Notes under the pieces: generated by a model | What the model was told of the DNA's origin: nothing | The model's input: the letters and a program-made list of their open reading frames with translations, nothing else | Database searches by the model: none | Assembly: GCA_965116235.1 (NCBI GenBank) | Contig: OZ220496.1 | Span: forward strand, 3,162,001-3,226,000 | Length of the DNA stretch: 64,000 nt | Source of the DNA: MPNP01 sp965116235 | Lineage (GTDB): Bacteria; Pseudomonadota; Alphaproteobacteria; Rhodobacterales; Rhodobacteraceae | Direction of reading: 5' to 3' | Shown: positions 26,716 through 34,398 of the stretch, piece after piece | Layout of the letters: each line of letters begins with the position of its first letter | How positions within the stretch are numbered: the first letter of the stretch is position 1 | Made by a program: the position numbers and the translations under genes

Positions 26716-29259
26716 TCAGAAGTGGAAGGTCACGGACAGACCACCACCAAAGTCGGTGTTGTCGCTGCCCGCCGTCGCATAAAACGCATCCCCCGTCAGC
26801 CGCGTCGTGTCGCCGCCGCCCAGAGACATCGCCCCGCCCACGCCCAGACGCACCCAGGTCGGCTTCACCTCGGTCGCCAGCCGAGTGCCGGCCACCATCA
26901 CCGCATGTTTGGACGAGAACTCATGCTCCAGATCCAGCGATGCATACAGCCGCCCGTCTGCATCCTCCGGACCCAGCTCGGCCAGCACGCCCACACGACC
27001 CTGAACGCTCTGCTCCTTGTCCGGAGCAACCCGGCCGGCTCCATCGATCGTGGTCGGTTCGTCAAAGGCGTCCATGTCCACCGATGACCAGGATAGACCC
27101 CCACGCGGGGTCACGGCCATGCCTCCTATACTCATCGGCTGACCGACTTCCACCCCGACCGCCAGACCGCTGCCACCACCCTTGGAGGTGATCACGCCCT
27201 GGCGACTGGATGTCAGCGCGACATCAAAGAACCGGGTGTAGCTCAGCTGGCCGTCCACATACAGCCCGCGGTCGTCCGTCCAGGTCAGGGACAGGCCTAC
27301 ACCGGTGCCGCTCACTTCCATGGTGCCACCCCTCTTGACGGTGGCCTCGCTCTGCCGGTAGTGGGCACTCACACCCAGCACCAGACGATCATCGGTCGGC
27401 ACCTCCAGACCCGCCTCAAAGTCGGTCTGCTTGACATCCCACGCCAGAGACTGACGCCGGATGTCCCGTGCGGTCGTCGATGTATCGGCCATCCGCTCAC
27501 CGTCGCGAACCGCCAGACGCACCCAGACACCCGGGCGAGAAACCGGCACCGCCACATGCTCCCCCTTGCTACTCTGGACCATGACCTCCTCGTCGCCGGT
27601 GCTCCGGCGGGGTACGGCCATGCGCGTGCTGTAGGGCGTCAGGTCCACCAGACCCAGAAGCACCGAGGGCAACACCTCATACAGACGTGCCCTATGGCTG
27701 TACAGACGCCAGTCCCCCGGCACATCCTTAAACCAGTAACCCTTGTCGGTAATCTCCTTGAGCTCGGCCTTGATCACCTCGGCATACACACCCTTCGTCA
27801 TGCCACGACGATACACCGCATCGCCCTCCGTCAACTCCGTGTCGGTCCCCGACACACTGCGGGTCTTGAACTCAAGCGGGGAGCGGGGTGGTGATACGCT
27901 TCCTGCGCTGTTTCCCGCCGCCGTCAGGTTCAGGATCTGACCTTCTACATGGCCGACAAGACCATCCTCGTCCTCTTCCAGGATGATGGTCACCGGCGCG
28001 GTGGCGGTGCTCGCACCGGCATCCACCTTGATGGCCACCTTGTCCGCGGATTGGGCATGGGCACTGCTCACATGCGCCCGGGGGCCAATCACGATCATGC
28101 CGCCCACTCCGCTCGGCGTCGGATCTGCTGCCCGACTCGTCGTCGCTGCCCGATCGATCTTAAAGATGTGCACACCGGCGTATTCGGTGGCACCACCCAT
28201 GACCGTGCCGCGGATGGTGATAGCAAACTTTGTTGTGGCCGGGCTTCTTTGGTCGACATAAATGCCATTTTTGTCCGCCGTGATCTTGCCCCCATGGATG
28301 ATCGTGATGGTACCGATGCGACCAGAGTTGAGAGTCGCCACAATCCCAGCCCCGCTTGTCACAATCTCGCTGCCCGCGAACGTCTCAATCTTGATGTCGC
28401 CAACGTCGGACCCCCCGCTGACTGGAGTACTGAGGGATGCAGATATCCCCGTGGCGGCGTATATATGCCCCGAGTGCTTGATCATGAGGTTGCCACCTCC
28501 TTTTTGAAAAGTCTCAGCACGAATGCCAGACGAGCCCAGGGATTTGCCTTCCATGCCGATCATCACCCCTGAATCCACCGTGATGCTGACGTTGCCCTTG
28601 GCGTACTGAGTGACTCTGACGCCAATTCCATATTGTTTAGCATTGGAAGTGTCCTCCGCACGAATGAAACCGCCCTTGAGACGGACCGTGATCGGTATCG
28701 TCGTGCCCGCGGCTGCACCGGTAGTCGTAACTTCGATGCCTCTCTTGACAATGGCCGTCGACTTCGACACGTCAATCTCGGCACTTGACTCAAGATGGAT
28801 ACTCGTCTCTTCCCCAGCTTCCCCCTTGTGCCTGAGATAAATGCCACTGCCCCATGCACCACCGGACAAGGCGGTCTTGATTTCACTGCCCGGATCCAAC
28901 TGCAACTTGAGCAATCCCGGCCCGTCCCGTACCAAATATATACCCTCGTTATCGGAATGGATTACCACTTTGCCCATGACCGTGATATCATCGTCTTCGG
29001 CACCAAACACTTCAGCTTCAAGACTTCTTAACTCAGTTGGGTCCGCGCTTGTGCCGATCTTGAAGTTGTCCAGCGTCAGCTTCAGGCCGTTGGTGAGATC
29101 TCCGCAAGAAAGATGCTTGTCATACTGGCCGGTCTTGGTCACCTCCGGTGGATTGCCATCCGGAAGCGTTTCCGAACCCGTCCCGTCACTCAGGGTACAG
29201 GTACCCTGGGCCGCTGAGGGATGCGGCGAGGCGACAAGCATCCCGAGCCCGACAAGCAA
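26716..29259 (-). CDS. Autotransporter 1, phase-variable (read OFF here)
   Basis: 847 residues as listed; 892 if read from the true start at 29393. The order is: rest of a signal peptide (ending SPHPSAAQG), a passenger of beta-helix type to about 540 with repeats such as GHIYAATGIS and GGKITADKNGIYV, a linker (YEVLPSVLLGLVDLTPYS), and an autotransporter beta-barrel of about 270 residues ending VTFHF, whose terminal Phe is the BamA signal. The listed start (TTG) lacks an RBS and would begin inside the signal peptide. The proper start, ATG 29393, has AGGAG five bases upstream but is separated from this frame by a G9 tract at 29322-29330; one more G joins them exactly. It is visibly GC-richer than neighbouring housekeeping genes. 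Its nearest relative in the window is autotransporter 2. Confidence 0.88.
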   Translation of the reverse strand: MLVGLGMLVASPHPSAAQGTCTLSDGTGSETLPDGNPPEVTKTGQYDKHLSCGDLTNGLKLTLDNFKIGTSADPTELRSLEAEVFGAEDDDITVMGKVVIHSDNEGIYLVRDGPGLLKLQLDPGSEIKTALSGGAWGSGIYLRHKGEAGEETSIHLESSAEIDVSKSTAIVKRGIEVTTTGAAAGTTIPITVRLKGGFIRAEDTSNAKQYGIGVRVTQYAKGNVSITVDSGVMIGMEGKSLGSSGIRAETFQKGGGNLMIKHSGHIYAATGISASLSTPVSGGSDVGDIKIETFAGSEIVTSGAGIVATLNSGRIGTITIIHGGKITADKNGIYVDQRSPATTKFAITIRGTVMGGATEYAGVHIFKIDRAATTSRAADPTPSGVGGMIVIGPRAHVSSAHAQSADKVAIKVDAGASTATAPVTIILEEDEDGLVGHVEGQILNLTAAGNSAGSVSPPRSPLEFKTRSVSGTDTELTEGDAVYRRGMTKGVYAEVIKAELKEITDKGYWFKDVPGDWRLYSHRARLYEVLPSVLLGLVDLTPYSTRMAVPRRSTGDEEVMVQSSKGEHVAVPVSRPGVWVRLAVRDGERMADTSTTARDIRRQSLAWDVKQTDFEAGLEVPTDDRLVLGVSAHYRQSEATVKRGGTMEVSGTGVGLSLTWTDDRGLYVDGQLSYTRFFDVALTSSRQGVITSKGGGSGLAVGVEVGQPMSIGGMAVTPRGGLSWSSVDMDAFDEPTTIDGAGRVAPDKEQSVQGRVGVLAELGPEDADGRLYASLDLEHEFSSKHAVMVAGTRLATEVKPTWVRLGVGGAMSLGGGDTTRLTGDAFYATAGSDNTDFGGGLSVTFHF

Positions 29260-29318
29260 CGCTCCAATCGTCGAAAGCCTGAATGTCGACCCGACGCGGG
29301 GGCGGGTCGAAAGGTCAT

Positions 29319-29393
29319 CTACCCCCCCCCGACGTGTTCACAGGCATGGGCCGGATGGCCACGTCGGCCCCAAAGCGAAGTCAATTTCGTCAT
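29319..29393 (-). CDS. Out-of-frame leader of autotransporter 1
   Basis: With nine Gs, translation from ATG 29393 gives only 24 residues, ending in EHVGGG and a TAG right after the tract. With ten Gs (or seven) the same start reads through GVDDLSTRPRVGS into the signal peptide and the whole autotransporter. I list it because it is the translated product in the state sequenced, not because the peptide is thought to have a function. Confidence 0.6.
   Translation of the reverse strand: MTKLTSLWGRRGHPAHACEHVGGG
29322..29330 (-). repeat. G9 tract inside autotransporter 1 coding region
   Basis: Nine consecutive Gs on the coding strand, about 63 bases after the start codon. Tract length sets the reading frame: nine is OFF, ten or seven is ON. 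Autotransporter 2 has a G9 tract at the equivalent place. Confidence 0.85.
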
Positions 29394-29441
29394 CATTACT
29401 CCTGTCTCGCTATCCAAAAATAGAAAATAGAACTCAGTGAC

Positions 29442-29469
29442 ATTAAATGCCCCCCCCCAAGATTTGCAA
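29442..29469 (-). promoter_or_regulatory. Candidate autotransporter 1 promoter containing a G9 tract
   Basis: On the minus strand, TTGCAA (29464-29469) and TTTAAT (29442-29447) are separated by 16 bases, nine of which are the G tract at 29450-29458. Ten Gs would give the optimal 17-base spacing. Autotransporter 2 has the same GGCAAAAA...TTGCAAA sequence upstream but a normal spacer and TAATTA as -10. The hexamers are predicted only by consensus. Confidence 0.5.
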
Positions 29470-30293
29470 CTCTTTTTTGCCAATCCAGTTCTTTTTTCTG
29501 CACACCCGTGCATGGGTGCAACACCCCTCCCACGGCTTTAACGGTATGTGGCGGTGTGCTCAGACAGAAGGAAGTCTCGCACGGCACGCGATGGATCACG
29601 GCTGCACCGAGGGTTGAGCCTGTACCAGTGTTCCCGCACCCAGACATGTGTGACATCATCGGACTGTCTTGGTGGGTTGTGTCGGCCGGGCTGGGATGAC
29701 TGAAAAAGGGACGGTCCTGTACCGTCGTCGTTGGGCACCCCTGAGGTCGCCGAAGTCCGGAGGCGAGTATGCGCGTATCTTGGAGATTGCATGGCCGAAA
29801 CCGGTGCCTTGTCGCCTTGCAAAACAAATGCTCTTGCAACTTTCGGATGGCGTTCGACGGAACCGGTCTCAAGAATGCACACACTCAGGATCTTGGAGAC
29901 ACACTCCCACAGGGGCGGGTGTTGTCGTCATGGCGACAGCCACAACGCTCCCTGCCACTGGCCGGGTCGTATTCAGATCAGCATGGCACGAGAAGGCAAC
30001 CAATTGGCAAAACGGTGAACCGGCGGGCTACCGGGACAGGCGGTGATGACGCTCGGTGGCCGGTTGCGGAATTGCCGGGCATCTTTGTCAGACATGGATT
30101 TCCGATTCTCGATGGCGAATCGGGAGTCATGGTTCGGTATGGCCCGACACACATGAACGCGGGCATCTGGTTGATAAGGAATTGTCATTTACATGGATAG
30201 TCTGTGCAGAGAAAACATGAAGCCAAATGTTTTCAAGCCGTCCCACGTGATGGAGTGCGATCGATCACAAAGGCTCAAATCGATTTGGAAGTG
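29470..30293. other. Long non-coding stretch upstream of autotransporter 1
   Basis: No open frame here looks like a real gene. A near-perfect hairpin, GCAC-ACCCGTGCATGGGT-GC, lies at about 29500-29520, close upstream of the candidate promoter, and may be a terminator or an operator. The rest is GC-rich and featureless to my reading. Confidence 0.4.
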
Positions 30294-30405
30294 AGGTTTA
30301 AAGCAACTTGGCAATTTGAGATTTTTTGATTAATTTCTTGACCATCTATTCTGAAATCTCGATATCAGCTCGGGCATACCGTCCTTTTGCACACAATTCC
30401 CTCAG
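30294..30405 (-). repeat. Decayed copy C of the recQ leader
   Basis: This matches the sequence upstream of recQ (24030-24150) at roughly 80 percent over its best 57 bases by eye, including ATTCTGAAATCTCGATATC. The match stops about where the recQ ribosome binding site would be, and no recQ coding sequence follows. Confidence 0.55.
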
Positions 30406-30509
30406 CCGTCATCCATTCTGTGCTGGTCGCCCACTTGAACCCTGTCCGATCAATGCAAACTTATATGCCACACGGTATCTGAAGCTTGACGGTAATTGGG
30501 GGAACGATG

Positions 30510-30905
30510 ATGACTGAAAGCGATGGTGGCACGGTGCACGGTGAAAAGCTTGGAACCATGGCTGAAGGAGATTACAGTTTCCAGTACAGCGAAAAATCTC
30601 TGTGGGAGAAAATCAGCAATGTTGCCCTGAGAGCTGGAGAGGAAGTCATCAAAAAGGTTCTCGTTCTGTATTACTGCATGAAAGACACGGACACACCCGC
30701 TCAGGCCAAAGCCGTGATCGTGGGAACTCTAGGATATTTTATATTTCCCTTTGATTCAATACCGGATATGGCTCCAGCGGTCGGCTTTTCAGACGACTTG
30801 GGGGCTCTTGCTATCGCCACCACATTGGTGCTTATGCATATCAAGCCTGAGCACAACAGGTTGGCCCAAGAAAAATTCGATACTGTTTTCAACTCGAAAA
30901 GGTGA
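30510..30905 (+). CDS. DUF1232 (YkvA-like) small membrane protein
   Basis: 131 residues from the second of two adjacent ATGs, which has the better spacing (six bases) from GGGGGA; ATG 30507 is equally possible. The DUF1232 core is PAQAKAVIVGTLGYFIFPFD followed by SIPDMAPAVGFSDDLGALA, near residues 68-106, with one hydrophobic segment and the conserved PxDxxPD-like pattern. The molecular role of the family is unknown. It stands alone, with no operon partner within 230 bases. Confidence 0.85.
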   Translation: MTESDGGTVHGEKLGTMAEGDYSFQYSEKSLWEKISNVALRAGEEVIKKVLVLYYCMKDTDTPAQAKAVIVGTLGYFIFPFDSIPDMAPAVGFSDDLGALAIATTLVLMHIKPEHNRLAQEKFDTVFNSKR

Positions 30906-31140
30906 GACTGCTGTGGAAGGTTTGCTCACTACTTGAACAAATACTGGGTGTCTGAGTTTCCAACATCTTTCCGATAACCAGTTCGGGACATCAGACGGTT
31001 GTCTGATGAAATTCTCTGAACCAAATCCTTCGCTTGGCACAGGTTTCGCTTGTTGCCATCTGTGCATCCAGTTTCGGCCTCAGAAAATCGACTCGGCGAC
31101 TGTTCACTGACAACTGACGCGATACCCTATCCGGTCTGCG

Positions 31141-32376
31141 TCAAGACTTGAGAAACTTGTGATCGCTATCCCGATAACTGGTCTCCTTGAGCCTGATGAT
31201 TAGGATAAAGCAGAGCATTCCAATCAGCATGGCAAACAAGAATGGCGCTCCAGGCAGGTAAATCGGAAATTCGGGGTCGACAAAGACATAAAAGAGCCAA
31301 GTCATGATCAACGGAGAAATGATGAATGCCAGCGAGGTCAGGCTTGTCATGATGCCCTGCAACTCGCCCTGCTGTTCTACCCCGGCTATTCGAGACATCA
31401 TCCCCTGATGCGCCGGAATGGCCAGCGAACCTAGGGAACTGATAGGAATGAGCACAAACGCCATCCAGGTTTCGTCAATGAATCCAAATCCCGCAAAACC
31501 GACAATTTCGAAAAAATAGCCGAAGAGCATGGTCTGTCGTTCAGTAAAGTATTTCAAGGCAATGCGGATCAATCCACCCTGAACAATTGCAATCATGATC
31601 CCATAGGCGGCCAAGGATATGCCAATCAGTTTTGGATCCCAGCCAAAACGTTCCACAGTGTAGAAAGAAAAAATCGCCGGGTACACGGCAAATGCGATCT
31701 GAAAAATAAAGAATATGGCCAGAAGCAGTTTGAGACTTGGTAGTTGGGCAAGGTAAAGTAAGCTCCCAATCGGATTGGCTCTCTTCCATTCAAAACTTCT
31801 CCTGATCGCGTCTGTAACCGTCTCCGGCAGGACGAAGTAACCCAAGGTCAGATTGAGAAACGATATGGCGGCAGCGGCAAAGAACGGGGCCCGGGTGCCA
31901 AATTCGGCGAAGAATGCTCCGAACAGCGGCCCCAGAACAAACCCCACTCCAAAGGAGGCACCGATGAGACCAAAGTTCTTGGCCTTCTCCTCCGGTTTCG
32001 AGATGTCCGCTATATAGGCACCCACAGTGGCAGGAGTCGAAGCCGTAATTCCGCCCAGGATTCGACCTAGCAGGAGAAGAACCATCGTATGAGCCACCCC
32101 CATGATCAGGTAGTCGATGGTCATGAATAACAGAGAAAGCAGAAGAACGGGGCGGCGACCATAACGGTCCGACAGACTGCCTACTGTTGGACTGCACAGA
32201 AACTGCATGAAGGAGAAGGAAGCGGCCAGGACACCGCCCCACACCGCCGCATCCGCAATCGAGCCACCGCTGATCTCCTTGATCAAATCGGGCATGACAG
32301 GGATGATGATGCCAATGCCGATCGAATCGATGGCAACCGTTACGAGAACAAAGATCAGGGAAAGATTCTTCTTCAT
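31141..32376 (-). CDS. MFS transporter, TetA-like (DHA1 family)
   Basis: 411 residues with twelve predicted membrane segments. MFS motif A GSLSDRYGRRPVLLLS follows the second segment, and LIGASFGVGFVLGPLFG matches the TetA-type motif C region of drug/proton antiporters. The start at 32376 (MKKNLSLIFVLV) has AGGAG nine bases upstream; the longer open frame has no such signal. The closest style is tetracycline-resistance-like proteins, but chromosomal relatives often export other compounds, so no drug is implied. The hydrolase gene upstream on the same strand may share its transcript. Confidence 0.88.
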   Translation of the reverse strand: MKKNLSLIFVLVTVAIDSIGIGIIIPVMPDLIKEISGGSIADAAVWGGVLAASFSFMQFLCSPTVGSLSDRYGRRPVLLLSLLFMTIDYLIMGVAHTMVLLLLGRILGGITASTPATVGAYIADISKPEEKAKNFGLIGASFGVGFVLGPLFGAFFAEFGTRAPFFAAAAISFLNLTLGYFVLPETVTDAIRRSFEWKRANPIGSLLYLAQLPSLKLLLAIFFIFQIAFAVYPAIFSFYTVERFGWDPKLIGISLAAYGIMIAIVQGGLIRIALKYFTERQTMLFGYFFEIVGFAGFGFIDETWMAFVLIPISSLGSLAIPAHQGMMSRIAGVEQQGELQGIMTSLTSLAFIISPLIMTWLFYVFVDPEFPIYLPGAPFLFAMLIGMLCFILIIRLKETSYRDSDHKFLKS

Positions 32377-32471
32377 TTGAACATGCTCCTGCAGATTCCT
32401 CACCAAGGCTGGCCTGTATACGACTACCCCAACCCAAATCAAGATGGTTCGGATGTACGAAGGGAGCAATC

Positions 32472-33275
32472 CTACTGGCGTTTGTACCAGTCAGTGTTCT
32501 CAATATAGGAAAATACAACCTCGGCATATTCACGAGGTTTTTCAATGCACGGAAGATGACCTGACCCCTCAATCGTGACAAATCGTGCGTCAGGGAACAA
32601 TTTTGCACCGTTTTTGACTGTCTCAGGTGGGGTGGATCCATCTTCAGAACCGGCTACAACGAGGGTTTCGAGCGCCAGTTGAGAAGCTTGTGGACGCAGA
32701 TCCGTACTTTTCAGCACTTCACAACAGGCAAGATAGCCATCAACCGGGGTTCGGGTCAGCATTGCTCTCCAACCCGACAGCTCAACTGGACTGTCCGATC
32801 GGAACCTTTGCGAAAACCACCGGGCCAGAACACCATCAGCGGCCGGCAACAGCCCATGCTTTGTTATGAAATCTATCCGATCATTCCAGAATTTCTGATC
32901 TCCGATCCGGGGAGCCGAGTTGGAAAAAACCAAGGCCCCTACATGGCTTGGAAAGTCGGATGCAGCTTGCAGTCCGATTTGGCCGCCGATCGAAACACCC
33001 ATAATGCAAAAATTGTCGATCTCCTTAACTTCAGCAAGCTTCATGACATCCAAAGCCAGATCCCTTCCATCAAACCGATGGGGTGAAACCTCACTCAAGC
33101 CGTGACCTCTCTTGTCATAAAAAATTGTCCGGAAATGTTTGGGAATGAAGGGAGTGAACTTGGACCAGAGTCGAAGATCGGTCCCCAAAGAATTGATAAA
33201 AATCAGCACCGGACCATGCCGGGGACCTGTATCCACGATATGGGTTCCGACCCCATTAATCTTCACTATTTCCAT
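32472..33275 (-). CDS. Alpha/beta hydrolase, 3-oxoadipate enol-lactonase-like
   Basis: 267 residues. The catalytic triad is apparent: Ser95 in GVSIGGQ, Asp near 215 in GSEDGSTP and His near 244 in GSGHLPC. The oxyanion-hole side has FINSLGTDLRLW, with NSLG typical of PcaD. In aromatic degradation PcaD hydrolyses 3-oxoadipate enol-lactone to 3-oxoadipate. No other protocatechuate genes are present here, so the exact substrate is uncertain. The ATG at 33275 is preceded by GGAG; the frame extending further back would run into the tRNA gene. Confidence 0.82.
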   Translation of the reverse strand: MEIVKINGVGTHIVDTGPRHGPVLIFINSLGTDLRLWSKFTPFIPKHFRTIFYDKRGHGLSEVSPHRFDGRDLALDVMKLAEVKEIDNFCIMGVSIGGQIGLQAASDFPSHVGALVFSNSAPRIGDQKFWNDRIDFITKHGLLPAADGVLARWFSQRFRSDSPVELSGWRAMLTRTPVDGYLACCEVLKSTDLRPQASQLALETLVVAGSEDGSTPPETVKNGAKLFPDARFVTIEGSGHLPCIEKPREYAEVVFSYIENTDWYKRQ

Positions 33276-33324
33276 GGTGAACTCCACGCCTATGTTGGAA
33301 CACCCGCTGCCGGTAGCACCCAAA

Positions 33325-33401
33325 TGGCGACCCCTCGAGGACTCGAACCCCGAACCTACAGATTAGAAGTCTGTTGCTCTATCCTGTTGAGCTAAGGGGC
33401 C
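33325..33401 (-). tRNA. tRNA-Arg (TCT)
   Basis: On the minus strand the acceptor stem is GGCCCCT with AGGGGTC (one G-T pair), followed by discriminator G and encoded CCA. The anticodon stem-loop reads ACAGA-CTTCTAA-TCTGT, giving anticodon TCT. The T-arm GGTTCGGGGTTCGAGTCCTC carries the invariant TTCGA. It decodes AGA/AGG. Confidence 0.93.
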
Positions 33402-33442
33402 GTACCAACTGACTCATCGATTCGACACATTTGCTTGATTAT

Positions 33443-33519
33443 TGGCGGCCCCTAGAGGACTCGAACCCCTAACCTACTGATTCGAAGTCAGCCACTCTAT
33501 CCAGTTGAGCTAAGGGGCC
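33443..33519 (-). tRNA. tRNA-Arg (TCG)
   Basis: A tandem partner 41 bases away on the same strand. The acceptor stem is GGCCCCT with AGGGGCC, with discriminator G and encoded CCA. The loop CTTCGAA gives anticodon TCG, and the T-loop is TTCGAGT. The two tRNA genes share most of their sequence outside the anticodon arm and look like an old duplication. This gene is transcribed first. Confidence 0.93.
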
Positions 33520-33607
33520 TCCGCCAGACAATAAAACACCATGATTGAAAAAATACAAGGCCAAAAATCAAATTTCTTGATCCGAACCGGTTGGAGCCCT
33601 GTACCCG

Positions 33608-33919
33608 CTAATGGGTCCAGGGAGCTTTTCTGTCAAAGGCAAAGTTTTCGGCATACCCCCTCTGTCTTACCAAAGGCTTGCGTCTTTTAGGTTCCTGTAC
33701 CGTGAATTGAATCCCCTTTGTTTGGGCAAACTTCACGGCATCCTGCTTGGTATCGAAACTCAACCTGACCTGGGACAAGGTATCGGTTGAACTCGTCCAG
33801 CCCATTAGGGGATCCGTGACTCGGGGAGCAATCGGTGAAAACTCCAAAACCCATTTGCTTGACGTTGCCATGCCCGACTGCATAGCCGACCGTGCAGGCT
33901 GGTAAATCCGTGCTTTCAT
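33608..33919 (-). CDS. NDUFS4-family respiratory complex I accessory subunit
   Basis: 103 residues of the ETC complex I subunit conserved region (NDUFS4, 18 kDa subunit), a supernumerary subunit found in alphaproteobacteria and mitochondria. The match is WVLEFSPIAPRVTDPLMGW near residue 23, then LSFDTKQDAVKFAQTKGIQF and a C-terminal Tyr-Ala-Glu-Asn-Phe (YAENF) segment. It would sit on the peripheral arm of NADH:ubiquinone oxidoreductase. ATG 33919 is the first in-frame ATG. It lies alone, as usual for this gene in the class. Confidence 0.9.
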   Translation of the reverse strand: MKARIYQPARSAMQSGMATSSKWVLEFSPIAPRVTDPLMGWTSSTDTLSQVRLSFDTKQDAVKFAQTKGIQFTVQEPKRRKPLVRQRGYAENFAFDRKAPWTH

Positions 33920-34398
33920 CAAATCAAACGCCGTTACTTCACAGGCAATAAAATCATGATGTGAATATGTTGATGGTTCGATTATATCAAGTCATACGGC
34001 GTGAAACAACTTGTGACACACTTCGACAGTGTTTCGGTTTGGATTTCACTTTTCACAAGACCCAATGGTTTGGATACTGGATCGGCATGACTTCTCCCTT
34101 ACCAAGCCAGCTAGACCGAAGATCTTGATACCATGATGAGCAGAAAGAAGTGTCAACCTCGGCAGATCCGAAATTTCTAGCCAAGCATCTCGGATTTTGT
34201 TTGAAAAACCGGTTTCAGCCGAGTACGTTCAGGATTCGCCACGAATGTTGCGCCGTCAAGCAGGTCCTCGTTGACAAAGGGTCGGAGCATAAGCATATTG
34301 ACAGGCAGGTCCAGAGCCAGAAATCGACATGATCCCATCAGCACGCCACCCGGATTTTAATCCGCCAGTTCTCCCGCTTGCTCCCACCCGGAAAATCC
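33920..34398. other. Divergent intergenic region before uvrB
   Basis: About 480 bases between the divergent NDUFS4-like gene and uvrB. It should hold both promoters. I looked for alphaproteobacterial LexA sites (GTTC or GAAC direct repeats) and found none convincing. No small gene is evident. Confidence 0.4.

Noticed and set aside
29396..29884. Minus-strand open frame of 162 residues upstream of autotransporter 1
   Set aside because: It has no RBS, no family resemblance and an odd composition, and it covers the probable promoter of autotransporter 1.
33325..33519. The tandem tRNA-Arg genes as an integration site for an island
   Set aside because: No integrase gene and no repeated tRNA 3' end was found on either side.
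33920..34398. LexA-type SOS box in front of uvrB
   Set aside because: I looked for GTTC-N7-GTTC and GAAC-N7-GAAC and found no convincing pair; uvrB is not always in the LexA regulon.
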